DNA of 64,000 nucleotides from positions 153,819 through 217,818 of the forward strand of contig DATKMK010000109.1 of assembly GCA_035541895.1 (NCBI GenBank), written 5' to 3'. Made by a program: the position numbers and the translations under genes. Every line of letters starts with the position of its first letter. Position 1 is the first letter of the stretch. The notes under the pieces were generated by a model. That model was not told the DNA's origin. It saw only the letters and a list, made by a program, of their open reading frames with translations, and did not search any database. Positions 25,249-32,877 of this stretch are shown here, piece by piece. This stretch comes from DATKMK01 sp035541895 (GTDB lineage: Bacteria; Desulfobacterota; Binatia; HRBIN30; JACQVA1).

Positions 25249-25667
25249 TCGTGCTCGACACAAATGTGCTCTCTGCGTTGATGCAACGCGAGCCGAATTC
25301 TGCGGTCGTGGCCTGGCTCGACGAGCAGCCGCCGACCTCGGTGTGGACAACCGCGGTGACAGTTTTCGAAATCCGCTTCGGCCTCGCGTTGCTGCCCGCC
25401 GGCCGCCGCAAGCGCGAACTGGAGGAAGCCTTCGCTCACGCTATCGAAGAAGACTTCGAAGGACGCGTGCTCCCCTTCGACGAAGAGGCAGCGCGTGCCG
25501 CGGCGGCACACGCTGCGACGCGACGAGCTGCCGGGAGGTCCGTCGATTTCCGCGACATCGAAATCGCCGGCATCGTCTCCTCGCGGCGCGCCACCCTGGC
25601 AACTCGCAACGTTCGTCACTTCCGGGAACTTGGGATACCTCTGATCGACCCCTGGTCGGGGAGGTAG
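25245..25667 (+). CDS. FitB-like PIN-domain toxin
   Basis: 140 aa from the ATG at 25245. MIVLDTNVLSALM carries the first acidic residue (Asp5), VTVFEIRFGL the conserved Glu, and SVDFRDIEIAGIVSSRRATLATRNVRHF the last acidic cluster and the RN-F motif of VapC/FitB ribonucleases. All catalytic acids appear present, so it is probably active and cleaves RNA when released from the antitoxin. The pair is a complete type II toxin-antitoxin module. A second, degraded gene sits just downstream on the other strand (25691-25858). Confidence 0.92.
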   Translation: MIVLDTNVLSALMQREPNSAVVAWLDEQPPTSVWTTAVTVFEIRFGLALLPAGRRKRELEEAFAHAIEEDFEGRVLPFDEEAARAAAAHAATRRAAGRSVDFRDIEIAGIVSSRRATLATRNVRHFRELGIPLIDPWSGR

Positions 25668-25690
25668 AGGATTGCCGCAGCGCCGAACAA

Positions 25691-25858
25691 TCAGAAGTTG
25701 AACAATTCGTCGATCGGCACCGCGAGGCCCGGCACCACTCGAGACGTCACTCTGCCCGCCCCAAATGTCTCGCCGGCATCGTATTCGTCGGGGCGCAGAT
25801 GAGATTGGAGCGGCCGCACCCGTGCCCGGTAGTCGCTGCGCGGCGGCAGTCTTGCTCC
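25691..25858 (-). pseudogene. Relic of a Uma2 (DUF820)-family gene, C-terminal end only
   Basis: Translating the minus strand from directly after the quinone oxidoreductase stop gives about 55 residues open to a TGA at 25693-25691. The end reads VTSRVVPGLAVPIDELFNF. The 'S--vPGL-vp---lF' ending is the signature of the C-terminus of Uma2-family putative endonucleases. There is no start codon, no nuclease core and the frame is interrupted upstream by the stop of the neighbouring gene. I read it as the tail of a lost mobile-type gene next to the toxin-antitoxin pair. Identity rests on a short motif. Confidence 0.4.
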
Positions 25859-26845
25859 CTACGGAATCAAGATCACCTTCCCCACACTGCGCTGCGACTC
25901 GATCTTCGCGTGCGCTGCGGCGGCTTCGCGCAGCGGCAGCTTCTCGATCGGCAGCATGATCGCGCCGGACATCAAGCCGTCGAACAACGCATGATACGCG
26001 GGGCCAATCTGCTCCATGTGGGCTTGGATGGTGGCGCCGAGGAAGTAGGTGCGCAGGCCGAGATTGCGGCCGGCATGCAGAAACGCGGTGATCGATTCCA
26101 TCGGCGGATCGCCGGCAGCGTGGCCGAAGAGCACGACCGTGCCGTCGACCGCGGTCATCTCGATCGAACGCTGAAAATGCGGGCCGGCAACCGAATCGTA
26201 CACGACGTCGGCACCGCGGCCGCCGCTCAACTCGCGCACGCGCGCGACCGGATTGTCGCGCCGATAGTTTACGACGTGACTGTGTCCTGCCCGCTTGGCG
26301 ATCTCGGCCTTCTCGTCGCTGCTGACCAAGCCGATGCCGGTCGCGCCGATCTGCCGCAGTAGCCCGCCGAGAAAGCACCCGACGCTGCCGGCGGCCGCGT
26401 GGGTCACCACCGTGGTCTCGCGCATGACCGGATAGACTTGGCGCGCCAGGAAGTACGCGGTCAGCCCGGCGACCGGACACGACGCCGCGTGCTCGAACGA
26501 CAAGCCGTCCGGAATCGGCACCGCGATCGCGCTGAACGCAAGCGAATATTCGGCATAGCCGCCGCTGGTGTTGATGCCGAGGACGCGATCACCAACCTTG
26601 AGGTGTTCGACGCCTTCGCCGACCGCGTCGACGACGCCGGCGAAGTCGGTGCCGGGAAGAATCGGAAAAGTCACGTCCGGTTCATCGCCACGGCGGGTGT
26701 TGACGTCGTGAAAATTCACCGCCACCGCGTGATTGCGAATCCGGACGAATCCCGGCGGCACTTCCGGCACGGGCAACTCCACGACGTGGAGCACTTCGGG
26801 TCCGCCGAGTCGATCGTATTGAATTGCCTGCATCGTCTTGGCCAT
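25859..26845 (-). CDS. Quinone oxidoreductase-like MDR-superfamily reductase
   Basis: 328 aa from the ATG at 26845 (a second ATG at 26833 is also possible; neither has a strong ribosome site). MQAIQYDRLGGPEVLHVVELPVPEV is the typical opening of NADPH:quinone reductases. VTHAAAGSVGCFLGGLLRQIG is the nucleotide-binding loop, and YDSVAGPHFQRSIEMTAVDGTVVLFG follows. The zinc ligands of alcohol dehydrogenases are absent, as expected for the Qor branch. It is divergent from the aconitase gene. Confidence 0.92.
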   Translation of the reverse strand: MAKTMQAIQYDRLGGPEVLHVVELPVPEVPPGFVRIRNHAVAVNFHDVNTRRGDEPDVTFPILPGTDFAGVVDAVGEGVEHLKVGDRVLGINTSGGYAEYSLAFSAIAVPIPDGLSFEHAASCPVAGLTAYFLARQVYPVMRETTVVTHAAAGSVGCFLGGLLRQIGATGIGLVSSDEKAEIAKRAGHSHVVNYRRDNPVARVRELSGGRGADVVYDSVAGPHFQRSIEMTAVDGTVVLFGHAAGDPPMESITAFLHAGRNLGLRTYFLGATIQAHMEQIGPAYHALFDGLMSGAIMLPIEKLPLREAAAAHAKIESQRSVGKVILIP

Positions 26846-26925
26846 GGATGCCACGCTACCAGACCGACGCGAAATTGGAACCGCGGCGCCGGTTGCTTTC
26901 TCGCCGATCTTTGCCAGACTCGGAG

Positions 26926-26962
26926 CCCTCACGCCTGCCCTCTCCCAGACGGAGAGGGAGAA
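26926..26962 (+). repeat. Dispersed palindromic repeat, copy 2 (CCCTCAC-N6-CCCTCTCCC family)
   Basis: CCCTCACGCCTG followed by CCCTCTCCCAGACGGAGAGGG and AGAAGG. It matches the minus-strand reading of 19013-19047 at most positions and ends in the purine-rich stretch that serves as ribosome site for aconitase. Confidence 0.75.
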
Positions 26963-26972
26963 GGAGCGAACG

Positions 26973-29225
26973 ATGAATCAACTCGATGCCGTGAAGAAAC
27001 GCTATGCCCGTCTCGCCGAAACCAACACGCTCATGCGACGCCGCATGAGCCGCGATCTGACGCTGGCGGAGAAGATTCTGTTTTCGCACCTCGACAAGGT
27101 CGAGACCGCCGAGGTCGAGCGCGGCAAGAGTTGGATCGATCTGTGGCCCGATCGTGTCGCGATGCAGGATGCCACCGCGCAGATGGCGTTGCTGCAGTTC
27201 ATGCAAGCCGGTCGCAAGCGCGTCGCCGTGCCGAGCACCGTGCACTGCGATCACCTGATTCGCGCGCGCATCGGCGCCGACAAGGACATGCAAGTCGCGC
27301 TCAACGAGAACGACGAGGTCTATCAGTTCTTGCGTTCCGCGTCGGAGAAGTACGGCATCGGGTTTTGGAACCCGGGTGCCGGCATCATTCATCAAGTGGT
27401 GCTCGAGAACTACGCGTTCCCGGCCGCGCTCATCATCGGCACCGACTCGCACACGCCCAACGGGGGCGGACTCGGCATGCTCGCCATCGGAGTCGGCGGC
27501 GCCGATGCCGCGGATGTCATGGCCGGCCTACCGTGGAACGTGTTGATGCCGAAGTTCGTCGGCGTCCGTCTCACCGGCTCGCTCAACGGGTGGACCTCGG
27601 CAAAAGATGTGATCCTCAAGCTCGCTGGGATCATGACGGTGAAAGGCGGCACCGGAAAGATCGTCGAATACTTCGGTCCCGGCACGCGCTCGATCAGTTG
27701 CACCGGCAAGGCCACGATCACCAACATGGGTGCGGAACTCGGCGCCACCACGTCGGTGTTTCCGTTCGACGAGCGGATGGCGACCTACTTGCGCGCGACC
27801 AATCGCGCCGACATTGCGGCGCTGGCGGAGCAACACGCCGCCGATCTGGTCGCCGATCCCGGCGTCGAGAAGGACCCGAGCAAGTTCTACGACGAAATCA
27901 TCGAGATCGATTTGTCCAAGCTGGAGCCGCACATCGTCGGGCCGCACACCCCGGACCTGGCGCGACCGATCTCGCAACTCGCGGCCGACGCCAAGAAGAA
28001 CGACTACCCGGTCGAGATCAAAGTCTCGCTCATCGGTAGCTGCACCAACTCGTCGTACGAAGACATCGGCCGCGCCGCCAACGTCGCGCAACAGGCGATC
28101 AACGCCGGCCTCAAAGCACGCACACCGTTCATGATCACGCCGGGCTCGGACCAGATCCACAACACCATCGAGCGCGACGGCCAGCTCGCGACGTTGGAAA
28201 AGATCGGCGGCACCGTGCTCGCCAACGCCTGCGGGCCGTGCATCGGTCAGTGGCAGCGCGACGACATCAAGAAGGGCGAGCGCAACACCATCGTGACCTC
28301 GTTCAACCGCAACTTCCCCGCCCGCAACGACGCCAATCCCGAAACCCTGGCGTTCATCGGCAGCCCGGAGATCGTCACCGCACTCGCGCTCGCCGGCCGT
28401 TTGGATTTCAATCCGCTCACCGACACGCTGCCGGTGAACGGCAAACAGGTGAAATTGGCGCCGCCGGCGGCGCCCGAGTTGCCGTCCCGCGGATTCGCAC
28501 CCGGCGAAGCGGGATTCGTTGCGCCTCCCGACGACGGGAGCCAGATCCAAGTCGTCGTCAAGCCGAACAGCGAGCGCTTGCAGTTGCTCGAACCTTTCGC
28601 CGCGTGGAACGGCAAGGACTTCGAGCGGCTCGCCGTACTCGTCAAAGCCAAGGGCAAATGCACCACCGATCACATCTCGCCCGCGGGGCCATGGCTGAAG
28701 TATCGCGGGCATCTGGACAAAATCAGCGACAACATGTTCCTCGGCGCAGTCAGCGCGTTCGGGGGCGAGGCGGGCAAAGGCTTCGATGTTCTATCGGGCG
28801 AACGCGGACTGACGTTCTCGAAGATCGCCCGGCACTACAAAGCTGAGGGACTCGGTTGGGTCGCGATCGGTGACGAGAACTACGGCGAAGGTTCGAGCCG
28901 TGAACATGCCGCCATGGAGCCGCGCTTCCTCGGTGGCAAAGCGGTGATCGCGCGCAGCTTCGCGCGCATTCACGAAACCAACTTGAAGAAGCAGGGCATG
29001 CTGCCACTGACCTTCGCGAATCCGAAAGACTACGACAAGATTCTGGAGACCGATCGCATCAGCATCGCCGGCCTCAAGGACCTCGCGCCCGGCAAGACAC
29101 AGCGCGTCATCATTCACCATGCCGACGGCTCGGACGACGCGATCGAGTGCCGCCACAGCTTCAGCGCCGAGCAGATCGCCTGGTTCAAAGCCGGCGGCGC
29201 GATGAACCTGATGCGCGGCGCGTGA
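26973..29225 (+). CDS. acn: Aconitate hydratase (mitochondrial-type)
   Basis: 750 aa from the ATG at 26973, preceded by AAGGAG at good spacing; the frame is open upstream without a start. It interconverts citrate and isocitrate in the TCA cycle. The iron-sulfur ligands are in GSCTNSSYED and NACGPCIGQW. Other blocks are IGTDSHTPNGGGLGMLAIGVGG and the swivelling domain GDENYGEGSSREHAAMEPRFLGG. The length and the block order fit the mitochondrial-type aconitase rather than AcnA/AcnB of E. coli. No other TCA gene is adjacent. Confidence 0.96.
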   Translation: MNQLDAVKKRYARLAETNTLMRRRMSRDLTLAEKILFSHLDKVETAEVERGKSWIDLWPDRVAMQDATAQMALLQFMQAGRKRVAVPSTVHCDHLIRARIGADKDMQVALNENDEVYQFLRSASEKYGIGFWNPGAGIIHQVVLENYAFPAALIIGTDSHTPNGGGLGMLAIGVGGADAADVMAGLPWNVLMPKFVGVRLTGSLNGWTSAKDVILKLAGIMTVKGGTGKIVEYFGPGTRSISCTGKATITNMGAELGATTSVFPFDERMATYLRATNRADIAALAEQHAADLVADPGVEKDPSKFYDEIIEIDLSKLEPHIVGPHTPDLARPISQLAADAKKNDYPVEIKVSLIGSCTNSSYEDIGRAANVAQQAINAGLKARTPFMITPGSDQIHNTIERDGQLATLEKIGGTVLANACGPCIGQWQRDDIKKGERNTIVTSFNRNFPARNDANPETLAFIGSPEIVTALALAGRLDFNPLTDTLPVNGKQVKLAPPAAPELPSRGFAPGEAGFVAPPDDGSQIQVVVKPNSERLQLLEPFAAWNGKDFERLAVLVKAKGKCTTDHISPAGPWLKYRGHLDKISDNMFLGAVSAFGGEAGKGFDVLSGERGLTFSKIARHYKAEGLGWVAIGDENYGEGSSREHAAMEPRFLGGKAVIARSFARIHETNLKKQGMLPLTFANPKDYDKILETDRISIAGLKDLAPGKTQRVIIHHADGSDDAIECRHSFSAEQIAWFKAGGAMNLMRGA

Positions 29226-29229
29226 CGCG

Positions 29230-29550
29230 CTATCGGTGGGTGCCAGTCGCCAACCAATCGAGGTACGGCGGCGAACCGGCGCTGATCGGTAGCGCGATCA
29301 CCTCCGGCGTTTCGTACGAGTGCAGCGCACGGACGCGACGGTCGAGTTCGTCGAAGACCGCGGCCCGGGTCTTGATGACGAGCAAACGCTCGTCATCGCG
29401 CTGCAGCTCACCCTTCCACGTGTAGATCGAGCGAATCGGTCCGACGACGTTCACGCACGCCGCCAGTTGCTCTCGCACCAGCGTCTCAGCGATCCGTTCG
29501 CCCTCGGCGGCGGAGCCGACGGTGACGAGTACAACGACGAAGTCAGTCAT
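29230..29550 (-). CDS. cutA: Divalent-cation tolerance protein CutA
   Basis: 106 aa, full family length. VVVLVTVGSAAEGERIAETLVREQLAACVNVV is the CutA N-terminal ferredoxin-like half, followed by IRSIYTWKGELQRDDE and the PEVIALPISAGSPPYLDWL end. CutA forms very stable trimers; its physiological role remains poorly defined (metal tolerance or signalling). It converges on the aconitase gene, 4 bases between the stops. Confidence 0.95.
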   Translation of the reverse strand: MTDFVVVLVTVGSAAEGERIAETLVREQLAACVNVVGPIRSIYTWKGELQRDDERLLVIKTRAAVFDELDRRVRALHSYETPEVIALPISAGSPPYLDWLATGTHR

Positions 29551-29604
29551 CGGCCGATCACCCGTGTTTGGCCGAAGGATGGGGACTCGAAAGTCGAACC
29601 GACA

Positions 29605-30666
29605 TCACTTCGCCGCCCGCAGCTCGCTGGCGAGTTGGCGGTAATCGAGCTGGATGGGTTCGGCGACGCGGCGGCCGTTTTCCGCAGCGCGGTTCCATGC
29701 CGAGATCAGTCCGACGAGCCGCTGCCACAGCGATCGCCGCCGACGCGGCGCGCGCACGGCGGGCACCAGGTGCTGTGTCGCCAGATATTGCCGCAGCACT
29801 TTCGTCGTCCGTGACGAGAGGTGCCCGCGGCGGCTGACGTCTGCGAGTGAGTTGCCGAGCCGTTCGGGCGTGTACTCGAAGTGCTCGATGAGCGACTCGG
29901 CGACCTTGGCCACCGCCGCCAGCGTCAGCTCGCCGTCTTCGAACAAACCCGCGGCGGTTTGAAAGTAATTGAAGGTCGGCACCAGCCGCCGCCCGTAGGC
30001 GCGGAAGTTCGCCGGCGGCGTGCGACGTTCGAGGTTGATGTAGATGCGCGCGACCGCCTCGGCGCGCTCGATCTCGCGCTGGAGTCCGATCACCTCTTCC
30101 ACCTGGTTGCGATCGACCGGAATCTGTTCGAGCACCCCGCGCAGCTCTTCTTCGCCGACTCGGCCGGCGATCACGTCGGCATAGAGCGAATAGATCAACG
30201 GGTCCGACTCCCAGTCATCACCGAAGAGAAACTCGCGCGCATGCGCCGGCGCGGCGTTGCGCCATTTGAACAGCTCGGCGAGCTTGTAGCCGATGTGTTC
30301 GCGCAGATTACGGAACTTGCCGCGCACGAGATGCTGCAACTGATTCTTGAACACGATCTCGTCGTACTCGATGCCGTCGAGCGCGAGCTTGTCGCGAATC
30401 GCCTTGCCGATTTGCGGCGGGCTCGCCGAGAGGAAATAGACGCGCACGTCGAGACCGGCGGCGGCGCCGACGCCGCGGAGCGCACGAATCAAGGCCGCCA
30501 CACCGGGTGCCGCGACTTTGTCCTCGGGCTTCTCGAACGGGATCTTCACGAGATCGCGCACCGAGTCGAACTCGCTCTTGAGGTAGGTTTTGTCGAGGTC
30601 CCAGCGGTAGATGCTGCAAGGGGTCATCCCCGGGGCCGGGATCTGTTTGCGCGCCGCGGACGCCAT
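29605..30666 (-). CDS. HAD-superfamily protein, App1-like (DUF2183-like)
   Basis: 353 aa. IYRWDLDKTYL supplies the HAD motif I (DxDxT), VYFLSASPPQIG the motif II Ser, and FLFGDDWESDPL the motif IV acids. The spacing and the SASP/GDDWESD forms resemble the App1/DUF2183 group of putative phosphatidate phosphatases. The C-terminal 150 residues are helical with a basic stretch (APRRRRSLWQRLV) that could meet the membrane. The gene starts 7 bases after the plsX stop on the same strand, which fits a role in phospholipid metabolism, but activity is inference. Confidence 0.75.
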   Translation of the reverse strand: MASAARKQIPAPGMTPCSIYRWDLDKTYLKSEFDSVRDLVKIPFEKPEDKVAAPGVAALIRALRGVGAAAGLDVRVYFLSASPPQIGKAIRDKLALDGIEYDEIVFKNQLQHLVRGKFRNLREHIGYKLAELFKWRNAAPAHAREFLFGDDWESDPLIYSLYADVIAGRVGEEELRGVLEQIPVDRNQVEEVIGLQREIERAEAVARIYINLERRTPPANFRAYGRRLVPTFNYFQTAAGLFEDGELTLAAVAKVAESLIEHFEYTPERLGNSLADVSRRGHLSSRTTKVLRQYLATQHLVPAVRAPRRRRSLWQRLVGLISAWNRAAENGRRVAEPIQLDYRQLASELRAAK

Positions 30667-30673
30667 CGTCGTG

Positions 30674-31690
30674 CTACCGCAGCCCCGCGATGCCGAGGGC
30701 GATTTCCTCCGGCACGCCGTCGCGCGCCGCCTTGGCCGCGACTTTCACCGCGTTGGTGATCGCGCGAGCGGGCGAGCGACCGTGCGCTTTGATGAACAGA
30801 TTCTGAAAGCCGAGGATCGGCGCGCCGCCGTACGTCGTGTAGTCCGCCAACTCGCGCAGCCGATCGACGCCGCCGGCGAGCATGCGCATCCCGAGCCGCC
30901 AGCGCCAACTTTCTTCGGCGGCTGCGCCCGCCATGTCGACCATGACCTCCGCGAGTCCTTCGAGCAGCTTGAGCGCCACGTTGCCCACCAATCCCTCAGT
31001 CACGATGACGTCGGCTTTGCCTTTCACCAGATCGTTGCCCTCGATGTTACCGATGAAGTTCACCCCGGACAACGCTTGCAAAGCTCGATGCGCTTCGACC
31101 AACTCCGCGCTGCCCTTGGTCGGCTCAGTGCCCATGTTGAGCAACGCAACCCGCGGGCTGGCCACCTTGGAAACGCGCTTGGCATAGGCGCCGCCCATGA
31201 GCGCGAACTGCACCAACTCGATGGCGTCGCAGCGGATCGTAGCCCCGACGTCGAGCAGCAGCGCGAGATGATCTTGTCCCGGATATTCGGTCTGGCGCGG
31301 ATAGACGCTGGCGAGGGCGGTCTTGCGGATACCCGGGATCACTTGAAAGTGGCGGGCGCACGCCAGCACCGCCGCACCGGTGTTGCCGGCGCTCACCAAC
31401 GCGTCGGCTCCCCCGTCGGCCACCAAGCGGGCGGCCACCAGAATCGATGCATCGCGCTTGTGCCGCACCGCGTCCTTCGGCTCCTCCGCCATGCCGATGA
31501 CCTCGCCGGCCGGGTGGATGTCGATCTGCTCCGGATTGTATTCGACGCGTTCGAGAATCTCTTGAATGCGCCGCTCGTCGCCGACAAGCACGCACTGGAT
31601 GTCGGTCTGCAACGAGGCGGTGGCGACGCCTTTGACCACTTCGTCCGGGGCCAGATCGCCGCCCATCGCATCAATCGCAATCGTTCGCAT
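30674..31690 (-). CDS. plsX: Phosphate acyltransferase PlsX
   Basis: 338 aa. AIDAMGGDLAPDEVVKGV is the family opening. SAGNTGAAVLACARHFQVIPGIRKTALASVYP and NMGTEPTKGSAELVEAHRAL are diagnostic, and FQNLFIKAHGRSPARAI ends the domain. PlsX transfers acyl chains from acyl-ACP to phosphate, the first step of phosphatidic acid synthesis with PlsY. The usual partners (rpmF, fabH) are not present here; instead a HAD protein follows. It is transcribed away from rplU-rpmA-obg. Confidence 0.96.
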   Translation of the reverse strand: MRTIAIDAMGGDLAPDEVVKGVATASLQTDIQCVLVGDERRIQEILERVEYNPEQIDIHPAGEVIGMAEEPKDAVRHKRDASILVAARLVADGGADALVSAGNTGAAVLACARHFQVIPGIRKTALASVYPRQTEYPGQDHLALLLDVGATIRCDAIELVQFALMGGAYAKRVSKVASPRVALLNMGTEPTKGSAELVEAHRALQALSGVNFIGNIEGNDLVKGKADVIVTEGLVGNVALKLLEGLAEVMVDMAGAAAEESWRWRLGMRMLAGGVDRLRELADYTTYGGAPILGFQNLFIKAHGRSPARAITNAVKVAAKAARDGVPEEIALGIAGLR

Positions 31691-31735
31691 CGCACGCTCG
31701 ACCGCTTGCGACGCTAACGACCGCGGCCGACCCTG

Positions 31736-32020
31736 TCAACGAACCCTGCGTTCGCGTTGCAGGCGTGCGCGCAGCTCGCGTTCGCTCACCCGATACTTGA
31801 AAGCCTTGCGCCCGTTGATCGAGAGAACCGGAATCTCGTCGCCGTACTGGGCTTCGAGAGCGGGATCGTCTTCGATATTGATCAGCTCGACGGTAGCGTT
31901 CAACTCGCGCGCCAACGGCACCACCACCGCCTTCATCTCATCGCAGAGATGACACCCGGGCCGGGAGTAGAGGTTCAACCTCAGTTCCGATTCGCCCGAC
32001 GATCTCGTGAACCATCGCAC
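31736..32020 (-). CDS. Glutaredoxin-like (DUF836-type) thioredoxin-fold protein
   Basis: 94 aa with a GTG start at 32020. LNLYSRPGCHLCDEM gives the CxxC redox pair (CHLC), followed by VELINIEDDPALEAQYGDEIPVLSINGRKAF. The cis-Pro in EIPVL and the short length identify the glutaredoxin-like family. It is probably a small cytosolic dithiol protein. It lies 45 bases upstream of plsX on the same strand. Confidence 0.88.
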   Translation of the reverse strand: MRWFTRSSGESELRLNLYSRPGCHLCDEMKAVVVPLARELNATVELINIEDDPALEAQYGDEIPVLSINGRKAFKYRVSERELRARLQRERRVR

Positions 32021-32094
32021 CTCGTGAGGCTAGCGCGTTTCACCGCAAAGGTGGAATCGGCCGGCGGTTCTACCCCGAACCGGCGGACCTGCGG

Positions 32095-32123
32095 TTGACA
32101 ATGCGCATCCTGTCCATTACGAG
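32095..32123 (+). promoter_or_regulatory. Candidate sigma70 promoter for rplU-rpmA-obg-proB
   Basis: A perfect -35 hexamer TTGACA (32095-32100) is followed by exactly 17 bases and TACGAG (32118-32123), a weak -10 with three matches. It is 34 bases before the rplU ATG. The perfect -35 and spacing support it; the poor -10 limits confidence. Confidence 0.4.
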
Positions 32124-32156
32124 AGATGGTTCGCTGAATCTGGGAGAACACTGAAA

Positions 32157-32474
32157 ATGGACTATGCAGTCATCCGAACCGGCGGGAAGCAGTATCGCGT
32201 CGCGCCGGGCGATCTGATTCGGATCGAAAAGCTCGCCGGCGATGCCGGCGCGGCGGTCGCATTCAACGAGGTGCTGATGACCTCAGCCAACGGGGGCTTG
32301 AAAGTCGGGGCACCGCTGGTCGCGGGCGCTCGCGTCACCGGTGAGATCGTTCGCCAAGGCCGGGCGAAGAAGATTCTGGTCTTCAAGAAGAAGCGCCGCA
32401 AGAATTACCGGCGCCATCAGGGTCACCGCCAGTACGAGACCACTGTCCGGGTCACCGGCATCGAGTCGGAGTAA
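32157..32474 (+). CDS. rplU: 50S ribosomal protein L21
   Basis: 105 aa. MDYAVIRTGGKQYRVAPGDLIRIEKL is the L21 start and KKILVFKKKRRKNYRRHQGHRQ the basic RNA-binding end. It is first in the conserved rplU-rpmA-obg order, with only 3 bases before rpmA. A GGGAG site lies upstream. Confidence 0.98.
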   Translation: MDYAVIRTGGKQYRVAPGDLIRIEKLAGDAGAAVAFNEVLMTSANGGLKVGAPLVAGARVTGEIVRQGRAKKILVFKKKRRKNYRRHQGHRQYETTVRVTGIESE

Positions 32475-32477
32475 GTC

Positions 32478-32732
32478 ATGGCTCACAAAAAGGGACAAGG
32501 CAGCACTCGCAACGGTCGCGACAGCGCCGGACAGCGGCGCGGCGTCAAGGTGTTCGCCGGGGAACTCGCCCAAGCCGGCAACATCCTCGTGCGACAACTC
32601 GGCACCCGCATTCACCCCGGCAAGAATGTCGGTATGGGTCGCGACTTCACCCTGTTCGCCAAGATCGACGGTATTGTCCGCTACGAACGCGTCGGCAAGG
32701 ATCGCAAGCAAGTCCACGTCTTCCCGATCTGA
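32478..32732 (+). CDS. rpmA: 50S ribosomal protein L27
   Basis: 84 aa. MAHKKGQGSTRNGRDS is the canonical N-terminus that reaches the peptidyl-transferase centre; there is no Firmicutes-type cleaved extension. GTRIHPGKNVGMGRDFTLFAKIDG follows. It sits directly after rplU and ahead of a hairpin and a REP-like element. Confidence 0.98.
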   Translation: MAHKKGQGSTRNGRDSAGQRRGVKVFAGELAQAGNILVRQLGTRIHPGKNVGMGRDFTLFAKIDGIVRYERVGKDRKQVHVFPI

Positions 32733-32740
32733 ACACTGCG

Positions 32741-32758
32741 GGTGCGCGAGCGCGCACC
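32741..32758. other. Hairpin after rpmA
   Basis: A perfect 8-bp stem (GGTGCGCG paired with CGCGCACC, 2-base loop) lies 8 bases after the rpmA stop. No T-run follows, so it is more likely an mRNA 3'-end stabiliser or attenuator than a full terminator. Confidence 0.5.
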
Positions 32759-32777
32759 GGTCTCTCACACGCACCAT

Positions 32778-32801
32778 GTCGGGGCACACGGCCGTGTGCC
32801 C
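32778..32801 (+). repeat. REP-like palindrome, copy R4
   Basis: GTCGGGGC, stem ACAC, loop GGCC, stem GTGT, then GCCC. It has the same plan as R1-R3 with a single change in the GTAG foot (GTCG). It lies between rpmA and obg. Confidence 0.7.
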
Positions 32802-32877
32802 GTCTCCGGTCGGATGTCGCCTCTACAAAACCGGCGACAAAGGTTCTATTCTTTCCCATTGAGAGACGTGGACCGCG

